A DNA stretch of 14,879 nucleotides from Pseudolabrys sp. (GTDB taxonomy: Bacteria; Pseudomonadota; Alphaproteobacteria; Rhizobiales; Xanthobacteraceae): the NCBI GenBank assembly GCA_029945495.1, contig JAQSCR010000423.1, positions 2,422-17,300 on the forward strand, given 5' to 3'. Within the stretch, counting starts at the first letter, position 1, and each line of letters starts with the position of its first letter. The translations under genes and the position numbers were made by a program. The notes below the pieces were generated by a model, which saw only the letters and a program-made list of their open reading frames with translations, had not been told where the DNA came from and ran no database searches. Positions 6,553 to 14,008 of this stretch are shown piece after piece.

Positions 6553-7677
6553 GTGAAAAGCGTCGTCGTCAGATCGGTCAGCAAGCTGTGGGGTGAAGCC
6601 CGCGCGGTCGACGACGTATCGTTCGAAGTCGAGCAGGGGACGCTGGCGGTGCTGCTCGGGCCGTCCGGCTGCGGCAAGTCGACGACCTTGCGCATGATCG
6701 CCGGCCTCGATGAGCCGACGAGCGGCAGCATCGAGATCGCCGGCAAGGATGTCTCGGGCTTAACCGGGTCCTCGCGCGGCGTCGCCATGGTGTTCCAGTC
6801 CTATGCGCTGTTTCCGCATCTTACCGTCGCCGACAACATCACCTTCGGCCTGTCGGTGCGCGGCACGCCGAAACCTGAGATGGCCGCGCGGCTCGACAAG
6901 GTCGCAGCGCTCTTAGGGCTCGAGCCGCTGTTGCGCCGCAAGCCGAGCCAGTTGTCCGGCGGTCAGCAGCAGCGCGTCGCGCTCGGCCGTGCACTGATCG
7001 CCGAAGCGCCGGTCTGTCTGCTCGACGAACCGCTGTCCAATCTCGACGCCCAGTTGCGCCAGGAGCTGCGCCACGAAATCCGCGCGCTGCAGCAGCGGCT
7101 CGGCGTCACCATGGTCTATGTCACGCACGACCAGACCGAGGCCATGAGCATGGCCGATCGCATCATCCTGATGCGCGGCGGCAAAATCGAGCAGAACGGC
7201 ACGCCCGCCGATCTCTATGAGCGGCCGGCCAATATCTTTACCGCGCGCTTCATCGGCGGCGCGCCGATGTCGTTCCTCGATCTCGACGATGGTGCGGGCG
7301 GCGCGGTCATCGCTGGCACATCGTCGCCGCCGCTGTTTGCAGGCCCCGGCAAGGGCCGCGTGCTCGGTCTTCGCCCGGAAGACATCGCGGTGGACGACGC
7401 CCACAAAAGCGGCCTGCTTCACGCCACTGTCACGGGCGTCGAATATCTCGGCGCCGAGGCGCTGGTCACTTGCGCGCTCGGCGATCGCAGCATCCTTGCC
7501 CGCACCCGCGGCGCCGCCGCGCCCGCCATCGGCGCGCAGGTCTCTTTAAGCTGGCACCCGTCGGCGGCGCATGTATTCGACGCGGCCAGCGGCAAACGCC
7601 TCACCATCGACAGTCACGCGGCAACGCCAACGCCGCGCCTTCACACACTGCACTATCAGGGGAGCATAAACGCATGA
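6553..7677 (+). CDS. ugpC: ABC transporter ATPase, UgpC/MalK type
   Basis: 374 residues. Walker A GPSGCGKST (36-44), Q-loop Gln82, signature LSGGQQQR (from 134), Walker B CLLDEP (Asp158, Glu159) and H-loop His192 in THDQTEA are all present, so it should be an active ATPase. From about 236 on, the C-terminal TOBE/MOP-like part of the CUT1 (MalK/UgpC) class follows, where regulators or substrates may be sensed. The frame is open back to a TTG at 6508, but that would lie in the Pho box; the GTG at 6553 gives the usual family start (MKSVVVRSVSKLWG). No clear Shine-Dalgarno is seen. Its TGA overlaps the ATG of the binding-protein gene (ATGA, 7674-7677). The ATPase comes first in this operon, unlike the ugpBAEC order of enterics. 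Confidence 0.9.
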   Translation: MKSVVVRSVSKLWGEARAVDDVSFEVEQGTLAVLLGPSGCGKSTTLRMIAGLDEPTSGSIEIAGKDVSGLTGSSRGVAMVFQSYALFPHLTVADNITFGLSVRGTPKPEMAARLDKVAALLGLEPLLRRKPSQLSGGQQQRVALGRALIAEAPVCLLDEPLSNLDAQLRQELRHEIRALQQRLGVTMVYVTHDQTEAMSMADRIILMRGGKIEQNGTPADLYERPANIFTARFIGGAPMSFLDLDDGAGGAVIAGTSSPPLFAGPGKGRVLGLRPEDIAVDDAHKSGLLHATVTGVEYLGAEALVTCALGDRSILARTRGAAAPAIGAQVSLSWHPSAAHVFDAASGKRLTIDSHAATPTPRLHTLHYQGSINA

Positions 7678-8975
7678 AAAGCTTTGGCATGAAACATTTC
7701 GCCCGCCTCACCGCCGCCGCAACGCTCGCGGCGACGTTCATCGGTGGCTCTGTCGCCTCGGCGACCGAGATCACCTTCTATTATCCGATCGCCGTCGGCG
7801 GCCCGATCACCAAGATCATCGACGACTATGTCGCCGAATTTTCCAAGGGCCGCCCGGATATCACCGTCAAGCCGGTCTACACCGGCAGCTATCAGGACTC
7901 GATCGTCAAGGCGATGACCGCGGCCAAGGCGGGCAATGCGCCCGACATGGCGGTGCTGCTGTCGACCGACATGTACTCTTTGATCGATGACGATCTGATC
8001 GAGCCGGTCGAAACGCTGGCCACCTCGGCCGAGGACAAAGCCTGGCTGAAATCGTTCTACCCGGCCTTCATGGAAAACAGCCAGTCCGGCGGTCATACTT
8101 GGGGCGTGCCGTTCCAGCGCAGCACGATCGTGCAGTACTGGAACAAGGATATGTTCAAGGCCGCCGGTCTCGATCCGGAAAAAGCGCCCGGCACCTGGGA
8201 CGAGATGGTGTCGTTCGGCAAGAAGCTGACCAAGAAGGACGCGAGCGGCAACGTCACCCAGTGGGGCGTCGAAATTCCGTCGTCGGGTTTTCCCTATTGG
8301 CTGTTCCAGGCTTTGACCACGCAGAACGGCGCCATCCTCGCCAATCCGGAAGGCACCAAGGTCGCCTATAACGATCCAAAGGTGGTCGAGGCGGCGCAGT
8401 TCTTCGCCGACCTGAGCCTGAAGCACGAAGTGATGCCGAAGGGCATCATCGAGTGGGGCACCACGCCGAAGGACTTCTTCGAAGGCAAGACCGCGGTGAT
8501 GTGGACCACCACCGGCAACCTCACCAACGTCAAGGCGAACGCTAAGTTCGCCTTCGGCGTCGCGGCGATGCCGAAGAAGGCGCGCGGCGGCTCGCCGACC
8601 GGCGGCGGCAACATCTACATCTTCAAGTCCAAGGATAAGGCCAAGCAGGCGGCGGCGCTCGCCTTCGCCCGCTTCCTCACCACGCCGGAAAAGGCCGCGA
8701 ACTGGGGCATCGCCACCGGTTATGTCGCGGTGCGCCCGGACGCTTGGGAAACCGACGCGATGAAGAAATACGCCGCCGGATTCCAGCCGGCGATCATCGC
8801 GCGCGATCAGCTCAAGGAAGCCGTTGCCGAGTTGTCGACGCATGACAACCAGCGCGTCACCAAGGCGCTCAACGATGCCTTGCAGGCGGTGCTGACCAAC
8901 GCCAAGCCGGCCAAGGTGGCGCTCGACGAGGCGCAGGCCGAGGCGACGCGTATTCTCAAGCCGTATCAGAAGTAA
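7674..8975 (+). CDS. ugpB: Periplasmic solute-binding protein, family 1, UgpB-like
   Basis: 433 residues. The ATG at 7674 overlaps the end of the ATPase gene, is preceded by AGGGGAG (7658-7664), and begins a signal peptide of about 30 residues ending SVASA. The mature protein starts TEITFYYPIAVGG. The early YTGSYQDSIVKAMTAAKAG and the late GGGNIYIFKSK...ATGYVAVRPDAW segments resemble E. coli UgpB (YKGNYEQN region; TGYLPIT region), which binds sn-glycerol-3-phosphate and glycerophosphodiesters. Family 1 proteins also bind sugars, so the ligand is not certain, but the Pho box supports an organophosphate. There is no lipobox Cys, so it should be a free periplasmic protein. A hairpin terminator/attenuator follows. 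Confidence 0.87.
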   Translation: MKSFGMKHFARLTAAATLAATFIGGSVASATEITFYYPIAVGGPITKIIDDYVAEFSKGRPDITVKPVYTGSYQDSIVKAMTAAKAGNAPDMAVLLSTDMYSLIDDDLIEPVETLATSAEDKAWLKSFYPAFMENSQSGGHTWGVPFQRSTIVQYWNKDMFKAAGLDPEKAPGTWDEMVSFGKKLTKKDASGNVTQWGVEIPSSGFPYWLFQALTTQNGAILANPEGTKVAYNDPKVVEAAQFFADLSLKHEVMPKGIIEWGTTPKDFFEGKTAVMWTTTGNLTNVKANAKFAFGVAAMPKKARGGSPTGGGNIYIFKSKDKAKQAAALAFARFLTTPEKAANWGIATGYVAVRPDAWETDAMKKYAAGFQPAIIARDQLKEAVAELSTHDNQRVTKALNDALQAVLTNAKPAKVALDEAQAEATRILKPYQK

Positions 8976-8981
8976 AACGAG

Positions 8982-9016
8982 ATCGGCGGGGGCCGCCTTG
9001 GCTCCCGCCGATTTTC
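8982..9016 (+). terminator. Attenuator-type hairpin between ugpB and ugpA
   Basis: The 9-bp perfect stem 8982-8990 with 9004-9012 (ATCGGCGGG / CCCGCCGAT) extends through a G-T wobble and three more pairs to a GCCTT loop (8995-8999), about 13 bp in all, followed by TTTTC. It begins 7 bp after the binding-protein stop codon. Partial termination or 3'-end protection here would yield more binding protein than permease, as at malE-malF type junctions. Confidence 0.8.
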
Positions 9017-9045
9017 TTTGAACGAGAGCCGATGCAGCCCGATAG

Positions 9046-9936
9046 ATGCAAGCAAAGCGCACCACCAAACTGAACATCCATGTGCAGGGCTGGCTGCTGG
9101 CGCTGCCCGCCGTCATTCTGTTGGCGAGCTTCACCCATATTCCGGCGGTCGTCACCGTCATCGACAGTTTCTATTCGACGCCGCGCGGCCGCGTGCCCTC
9201 GGTGTTCATCGGCCTCGATCAATACCAGGCGATGCTGGCCGACCCGATCTTCTGGCGGGCGTTCAATAACAATCTGCTCTACGCCGTCGTCACGGTGCCG
9301 GTAGCGATCGCGCTGGCGCTCGGCATGGCGCTGTGGGTCAACGGCCGCATCAAGGGCCGCACCGCACTGCGGCTGGCCTTCTTCACGCCGACCATTCTGC
9401 CGATGGTGGCGGCTGCCAATATCTGGCTGTTCTTCTATACGTCGGACTACGGCCTCTTGAACCAGATCATCCGCGCCTTTGGCTTTGCCAACGTCAACTG
9501 GCTCGGCGATCCGGCGACCGCGCTGTGGTCGCTGATGGCGGTGACGATCTGGAAGGAGGCCGGCTTCTTCATGATCTTCTTTCTGGCGGCGCTGCAACAG
9601 GTGCCGCCCGATCTGTACGAGGCCGCGCGCATGGAAAATGCCGGCCGCTTCACCGTGTTCCGCCGCATCACCTGGCCGCTGGTGATGCCGACGACGTTGT
9701 TCGTCGCCATCAACGCGCTGATCAATGCCTTCCGCATCGTCGATCAGGTCATCGCCATGACCGGCGGCGGGCCGAACAACGCCTCGACGCTGCTGCTTTT
9801 CTATATTTATCAGGTCGCTTTCAGCTTCTGGGATTCGGCCTATGCCGCGGCTTTGTCGACGGTGCTGCTGCTGGTGCTCGGCTCCGTCGCGCTGGCGCAG
9901 TTCTATCTGCTCGACCGCAAAATCCACTACCGGTGA
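9046..9936 (+). CDS. ugpA: ABC transporter permease, UgpA-like
   Basis: 296 residues, six predicted membrane helices (first near residues 14-38, last near 265-288). The cytoplasmic EAA loop, where the ATPase docks, reads YEAARMENAGRFTVFRRI followed by TWPL. LYEAA...G and the GGGPNNAS segment are typical of MalF/UgpA-class CUT1 permeases. The ATG at 9046 gives the expected cytoplasmic N-terminus; an ATG at 9032 is out of frame. The ribosome site is weak. It lies 70 bp after the binding-protein gene across the attenuator hairpin and overlaps the next permease gene. Confidence 0.9.
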   Translation: MQAKRTTKLNIHVQGWLLALPAVILLASFTHIPAVVTVIDSFYSTPRGRVPSVFIGLDQYQAMLADPIFWRAFNNNLLYAVVTVPVAIALALGMALWVNGRIKGRTALRLAFFTPTILPMVAAANIWLFFYTSDYGLLNQIIRAFGFANVNWLGDPATALWSLMAVTIWKEAGFFMIFFLAALQQVPPDLYEAARMENAGRFTVFRRITWPLVMPTTLFVAINALINAFRIVDQVIAMTGGGPNNASTLLLFYIYQVAFSFWDSAYAAALSTVLLLVLGSVALAQFYLLDRKIHYR

Positions 9937-10754
9937 TGCGCATGCCAAACCGAGCGCGCGAAATCTTCGTCACCGGCGCCGCTTGGGCTTTCGGTCTGCT
10001 GTGGGCGCTGCCGCTGTTCTACGCGCTATGGGCGGCGTTCCATCCGTCGGCCTACGCCACGCATTTCGAACTGTCGGCGCCGCTGACATTGCAGAACTTC
10101 ATCCACGCCTGGCATGCGGCGCCGTTCCCGCGCTACTTCGCCAACACCATCATGCTGGTGCTCGGCATCATGGCGGCGCAATTCGTCGTCTGCACGCTCG
10201 CCGCCTTCGGCTTGGCGCGCTGGAAGTTCTTCGGCAGCGACATCCTATTCGCGCTCATACTCGTGCAGTTGATGGTGACGCCGGACGTGCTGGTCTTGGA
10301 AAACTACCGCTCCTTGCAGAAGCTCGGGCTGATCGACACGCTCACCGGCGTTGGCCTGCCGTATGTTGCCTCGGCCTTCGGCATCTTCCTGCTGCGCCAG
10401 ACCTTCAAGTCGATCCCGAAAGAGCTCGACGACGCCGCGCGGATGGAAGGCGCCTCGACCTTGCAGACGATTTGGCGGGTTTATCTGCCGCTGGCCAAGC
10501 CGATTTATGTCGCCTACGGCCTGGTGTCGGTCAGCTATCACTGGAACAACTTCCTGTGGCCGCTGATCGTCACCAATTCGGTGGAGACGCGGCCACTCAC
10601 GGTGGGCTTGCAAGTTTTCGCCTCGGTCGATCAGGGCATCGACTGGTCGGTGATCTGCGCCGCCGCGCTGATGACCTCAGGCCCGCTGATGATCGCGTTC
10701 CTCATTTTCCAGCGCGCCTTCATCCAGAGCTTCCTGCGCGCCGGCATTCGCTAG
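9936..10754 (+). CDS. ugpE: ABC transporter permease, UgpE-like
   Basis: 272 residues, six predicted helices. The EAA-type loop is LDDAARMEGASTLQTIWRV followed by YLPL. The stretches SAFGIFLLRQTFKSIPKEL and YHWNNFLWPL are close in pattern to E. coli UgpE (LFRQFFMTLPDEL; YGWNQYLWPL). The ATG at 9936 shares its A with the TGA of the preceding permease gene (TGATG), indicating translational coupling; a second in-frame ATG at 9942 is possible. With UgpA it would form the membrane channel of the importer. Confidence 0.9.
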   Translation: MRMPNRAREIFVTGAAWAFGLLWALPLFYALWAAFHPSAYATHFELSAPLTLQNFIHAWHAAPFPRYFANTIMLVLGIMAAQFVVCTLAAFGLARWKFFGSDILFALILVQLMVTPDVLVLENYRSLQKLGLIDTLTGVGLPYVASAFGIFLLRQTFKSIPKELDDAARMEGASTLQTIWRVYLPLAKPIYVAYGLVSVSYHWNNFLWPLIVTNSVETRPLTVGLQVFASVDQGIDWSVICAAALMTSGPLMIAFLIFQRAFIQSFLRAGIR

Positions 10755-10791
10755 TAGTATTCGCCGTACTGATTCCACCGGGCGGAACTCT

Positions 10792-11838
10792 ATGACAAAT
10801 CAGATATCGGTTTTCGACGGTCACAATGACGTGCTGCTGCGTCTTTACCGCTCGACGTCGGCCGACCCGATCAAGGATTTCCTCGACGGCGAGGAGGCCG
10901 GCCATATCGACCTGAAGAAGGCCCGGGCCGGATCGTTCGTCGGCGGCCTGTTCGCGCTGTACTCGCCGTCGGCGGCCAAACCCCGTCCGACCGGCGAACA
11001 GCCCGCACCGACGCTGCCGCCGCCCTTGAGCATGGATGAGGCGCGACATTCGATCGTCGGCGAACTGGCGATTCTGCTGAAGATCGAGCGGGCCTCCAAA
11101 GGCGGCGTCGCCATCTGCCGGACGGTCGCGGAAATCAAGGCGGCGATCGCGCGTCAGGTGCTGGCCGTGGTCGTCCACATGGAAGGCGCCGACGCCCTCG
11201 ACGCCAATCTCAATTTCCTCGACGTGCTCTATGGCGCGGGCTTGCGGTCGCTGGGTCCGGTATGGAGCCGCAGCAACATCTTCGGTCATGGCGTGCCGTT
11301 CCGCTTTCCCTCAAGCCCGGATATCGGCGAGGGCCTGACCGCAGCCGGTGAAAATCTCGTGCGCGTCTGCAACGAGACGAAGATCTTGATCGACCTGTCG
11401 CACATCACCGAAAAAGGTTTCTGGGATGTGGCGCGGCTGTCGAAAGCGCCGTTGATCGCGACTCATTCAAACGCGCATGCTCTATGCCCGTCGCCGCGCA
11501 ATCTGACCGACCGGCAGCTCGCCGCGATCCGCGACACCGGCGGCATGGTCGGCTTGAACTTCGCGACCGGGTTTCTTCGCCCCGATGGCGCGATGAAAGC
11601 GGACACGGAGATCGACCTGATGGTGCGCCATCTCGATTATCTGATCGAGAAGCTGGGCGAGGATAAAGTCGGCCTGGGTTCGGATTTCGACGGCGCGACG
11701 GTGCCGGAGAAAATCGGCTCGGCCGCCGGGTTACCGGTGCTGATCGACGCTCTTCGCGCCAAAGGCTATTCCGAGCCGCTGCTGACCAGGCTGGGTTCCG
11801 GCAATTGGCTCGATGTGCTCGAGCGCACGATCGGCTGA
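10792..11838 (+). CDS. M19 family (renal/membrane-type) dipeptidase
   Basis: 348 residues. The binuclear-zinc ligands of the family are all visible: His11-x-Asp13 (DGHNDV), bridging Glu131 (HMEGAD), His204 (LSHIT), His225 (ATHSNAHAL) and Asp298 (GSDFDG). Their spacing agrees with human renal dipeptidase (16/18/125/198/219/288). The family cleaves dipeptides, including ones with a C-terminal D-residue. There is no signal peptide, so it should act in the cytoplasm. It begins 37 bp after the ugpE-like gene on the same strand, with no terminator between, so it is probably the last gene of the operon and may process an imported compound or a product of it. The physiological substrate cannot be read from the sequence. 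Confidence 0.92.
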   Translation: MTNQISVFDGHNDVLLRLYRSTSADPIKDFLDGEEAGHIDLKKARAGSFVGGLFALYSPSAAKPRPTGEQPAPTLPPPLSMDEARHSIVGELAILLKIERASKGGVAICRTVAEIKAAIARQVLAVVVHMEGADALDANLNFLDVLYGAGLRSLGPVWSRSNIFGHGVPFRFPSSPDIGEGLTAAGENLVRVCNETKILIDLSHITEKGFWDVARLSKAPLIATHSNAHALCPSPRNLTDRQLAAIRDTGGMVGLNFATGFLRPDGAMKADTEIDLMVRHLDYLIEKLGEDKVGLGSDFDGATVPEKIGSAAGLPVLIDALRAKGYSEPLLTRLGSGNWLDVLERTIG

Positions 11839-12084
11839 TGCGCCGGCGCGGGCGTCGGCCGCTGACCATGTGCAGCGGCAAAATGACCTCTCTCGCGGTG
11901 CCTGCAAGGTGGCTAGTTTGGCAAGCAAGCGCTCAATAGTGCGAGACGCATGAACGTATGCAACCGATAGCTGTCATGGCGTAGATGCGAATTCGCCGAC
12001 ATTCGTCATGCGCTTCAGCGCGTCGTGGCCTATCAAGATGGCGAAACATCCTGCTAAGGGAGGCTGCCTGGGATGCAAGAGCCT
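11839..12084. other. Intergenic region between converging genes
   Basis: I see no gene in these 246 bp. A 7-bp stem (GCCGCTG 11858-11864 with CAGCGGC 11873-11879, 8-nt loop) could end the dipeptidase transcript but lacks a T run. A GCGAATTCGC palindrome lies at 11987-11996. A lone CTGTCAT at 11971-11977 has no partner heptamer. Confidence 0.4.
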
Positions 12085-13092
12085 TCAACCCTGGGGTCTA
12101 CTCTGGCAGCCCGGAATAATATTCTTCAACAGTTTCCATGCGGGTGCAAAAGCAAGTTCAACGAGCGGGATTGAGGCGGCGCCGATTATCAGTCCAATGC
12201 CACCGGATAGCGCCGCTACAACTATCCATTCGAGCACTCCGGCGGCGGATGGAAGCACATCAGCCGCCGCTTCGGCAGCGGCGTCGACCGCCAAGCCGAT
12301 TGAAGGCGGGCCGTATATCTCCAGGCCATGTAAAACGATACCGCCTCCAACCCAGATCATGGCGGCCGTGCCGGCAGCGCTTAGAAATATCAGGAAGGTA
12401 GGCATACCGAAAACGAGGCTGCGTCCGATTGCCCGGCCGATACCGCCAATGGCCGAGCCCTGTTCGTTTTTCGCAAGAGCCACACCGACGTCGTCGGCTT
12501 TCACGATCAGAGCTACGACGCCATAGACCGCGACGGTGATCCCTGTCCCAACAAGCGCCAACACGAATGCTTGCATTAAGATGCTCCCCACGGGAACTGC
12601 CGCCAGCGTGATCGCCATGATCTCTGCCGATAGTATGAAGTCGGTCTTGATGGCGCTTGCGACCTTCTCATCCTCGACCGTCTCCGCTTTCAACGCTACC
12701 GTGCCGAGCTGAGCTTCATGCGAGTGAGCACGGTGTGGCATGATGGCTTCGAGCACTTTTTCCACCCCTTCGTAGCAGAGGTAGGCACCGCCAAACATGA
12801 GCAGCGGCGTGATCGCCCCAGGCAGGAAGTAACTAAGGGCCAAAGCAGCCGGAAGCAGAATCAGGAGCTTGTTGCGAAGTGAGCCAGCCGAGATCTTGGC
12901 CACGATCGGCAATTCACGCTTGGCAGCAAATCCGATCACGTAGCTTGGCGTGACTGCCGTATCATCGATGACGACGCCGGCCGCCTTTGCGCCCGCCTTT
13001 GCTGCCTGACTGGCCACATCGTCAAGGGAGGCCGCTGCCACCTTCGCGATCGCCGCGATATCGTCGAGAAGGGCGATCAATCCGATGCTCAA
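12085..13092 (-). CDS. DUF808 (YedI-type) multi-pass membrane protein
   Basis: 335 residues. The N-terminus LIALLDDIAAIAKVAAASLD, then DVASQAAKAGAKAAGVVIDD and TAVTPSYV, is the conserved start of the DUF808 family, to which E. coli YedI belongs; its biochemical role is unknown. Several hydrophobic helices follow (LLILLPAALALSYFLPGAI, ILMQAFVLALVGTGITVAVY, FLIFLSAAGTAAMIWVGGGI, and a last near the C-terminus), so it is an inner-membrane protein. The start is TTG at 13092-13090, supported by GGGAGAG a few bases upstream and by the family N-terminus; no in-frame ATG is nearby. The TTG overlaps the TGA of the rhodanese remnant (TTGA), so translation is probably coupled. Confidence 0.88.
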   Translation of the reverse strand: MSIGLIALLDDIAAIAKVAAASLDDVASQAAKAGAKAAGVVIDDTAVTPSYVIGFAAKRELPIVAKISAGSLRNKLLILLPAALALSYFLPGAITPLLMFGGAYLCYEGVEKVLEAIMPHRAHSHEAQLGTVALKAETVEDEKVASAIKTDFILSAEIMAITLAAVPVGSILMQAFVLALVGTGITVAVYGVVALIVKADDVGVALAKNEQGSAIGGIGRAIGRSLVFGMPTFLIFLSAAGTAAMIWVGGGIVLHGLEIYGPPSIGLAVDAAAEAAADVLPSAAGVLEWIVVAALSGGIGLIIGAASIPLVELAFAPAWKLLKNIIPGCQSRPQG

Positions 13093-13238
13093 GAATCTCT
13101 CCCATTTTCAAAAGCGGCAGGGTCCGCGTGAAACTCAATAAGGCCGCGCGGGGCGTGCACGGCTCCTTTCAGCTTTCCCGACTTCTTTACCTCTTCTGCT
13201 TCGCGCACATCGACGACCGAACAACACTGACGTTTCAT
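13089..13238 (-). pseudogene. Truncated rhodanese-domain gene (49 codons)
   Basis: Starting at the ATG 13238-13236, the frame encodes 49 residues containing VVDVREAEEVKKSGKLKGAV followed by HAPRGLIEFHADP. This is the conserved front part of a single-domain rhodanese (VDVRE...G.I.GA...PRG.LEF..DP). A normal member is roughly 110-140 residues; the strand before this segment and the catalytic Cys loop after it (the usual CASGGRS-like stretch) are absent. A TAA sits two codons upstream of the ATG, and the frame ends ENGRDS-stop. It should lack sulfurtransferase activity. Its TGA overlaps the DUF808 start. It could be a decayed gene or a small leader peptide kept for translational coupling; I favour decay. 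Confidence 0.7.
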
Positions 13239-13309
13239 ATATTACTATTTGAATAGTTCGAATGTGAAGCGTGAGCGGCTCGATTGGTTCCGCTGTTCGG
13301 GTCGGCTAA

Positions 13310-13342
13310 GCGAGGCGCTCGGGAAAGCCCCGGGCGCCTCGC
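13310..13342 (-). terminator. GC-rich hairpin after the scsC-like gene
   Basis: The arms 13310-13323 and 13329-13342 pair over 14 positions with one imperfect pair (T-G on the plus strand) and a 5-nt loop. It lies 12 bp beyond the stop codon of the scsC-like gene. No T run follows on the minus strand, so it may act as a weak terminator or 3' stabiliser. Confidence 0.5.
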
Positions 13343-13353
13343 CGTGGTGGGCG

Positions 13354-13995
13354 CTATTTTTTCTTTTTTGCCTCGGCCCGCGCATCTGTAATCGCAAGCT
13401 TTAGGGTTTTGGCATCGAGCGCTCCCGGAACGCGAAAGCGGCCGATGATGAAGCCGGGCGTTCCCTGGAAATTCAGCGCCAAGGCCTGCTCCTCGTTGCG
13501 GGCGAGCAGGGCCTCGATCGCCTTCTGGTGGGTCACCAAATCGCCTTGTGCCCGGGCAAGGTCAATGCCGGCCTGCGTCAGCATGCTTTGCACGTTCTCC
13601 TCGGTCAGCTTTTGCGTGGCACTAATGAGAGCTTCGTGTGCCTCGGCGTATTTGTTCTGATATTTGGCGGCAAGCGCCAGCTTGGCAGCGTAAACCGAGA
13701 CGCCACCGAACATCGGCCATTCCTTGAAGACCAGACGAACCTGGCCGTCGTCTTTCACCACCTTCAGAAGGTCTGGGTTTACCTTCTTGCAATACGGGCA
13801 TCGATAGTCGAACCACTCGACGACCGTGATGTCGCCCTTCGCATTGCCGAGCACTGGAATGTCGGGGTCGCGCAGAATGCTGCTGTCGCTGGTCGGATCG
13901 GAATTCGCGGTCTGAGCGCTCGCCGGCGCCGGCACGACAAGGGCCGCGACGAACAACGCCGCGGCAACGATCGGGATGAGTTTGGTTTTCAGCAT
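13354..13995 (-). CDS. scsC: Periplasmic DsbA-family (ScsC-like) thiol-disulfide protein
   Basis: 213 residues. A signal peptide (MLKTKLIPIVAAALFVAALV to PASA, cleavage after Ala27) sends it to the periplasm. The mature protein has DPDIPVLGNAKGDITVVEWF, the active site Cys66-Pro-Tyr-Cys69, and the cis-proline loop GTPGF (Pro180), with an alpha-helical insertion between: a DsbA/DsbG-like fold. The DPDIPVLGN lead-in and CPYC resemble ScsC of the suppressor-of-copper-sensitivity system. The ATG at 13995 is chosen because AGGAA lies about 7 nt upstream and the signal peptide begins there; an in-frame ATG at 14022 would overlap the previous gene. It starts 13 bp after the DsbD/ScsB-like gene, its probable reductant. 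The C-terminus is lysine-rich (KKKK). Confidence 0.88.
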   Translation of the reverse strand: MLKTKLIPIVAAALFVAALVVPAPASAQTANSDPTSDSSILRDPDIPVLGNAKGDITVVEWFDYRCPYCKKVNPDLLKVVKDDGQVRLVFKEWPMFGGVSVYAAKLALAAKYQNKYAEAHEALISATQKLTEENVQSMLTQAGIDLARAQGDLVTHQKAIEALLARNEEQALALNFQGTPGFIIGRFRVPGALDAKTLKLAITDARAEAKKKK

Positions 13996-14008
13996 TGGTA
14001 ATTCCTGT

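Noticed and set aside
7656..9161. 501-codon open frame antisense to the binding-protein gene
   Set aside because: Low-complexity Arg/Gly-rich translation without motifs; the plus strand has a signal peptide and family similarity throughout.
9333..9935. N-terminal extension of the ugpE-like reading frame
   Set aside because: It overlaps the ugpA-like gene out of frame and looks like non-protein sequence; the ATG at 9936 overlapping the TGA is the natural start.
8956..9948. 330-codon open frame antisense to the ugpA-like gene
   Set aside because: Composition typical of shadow frames (Arg, His, Gln, Asp-rich); the plus strand encodes a six-helix permease with an EAA loop.
11960..11977. Second possible Pho box after the dipeptidase gene
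   Set aside because: Only one heptamer (CTGTCAT) is present; the position 11 bp upstream (GCAACCG) does not match, and no gene begins downstream on that strand.
12008..12526. 172-codon plus-strand frame opposite the DUF808 gene
   Set aside because: Ser/Pro/Ala-rich with no domain, while the minus strand has the conserved DUF808 N-terminus and membrane helices.
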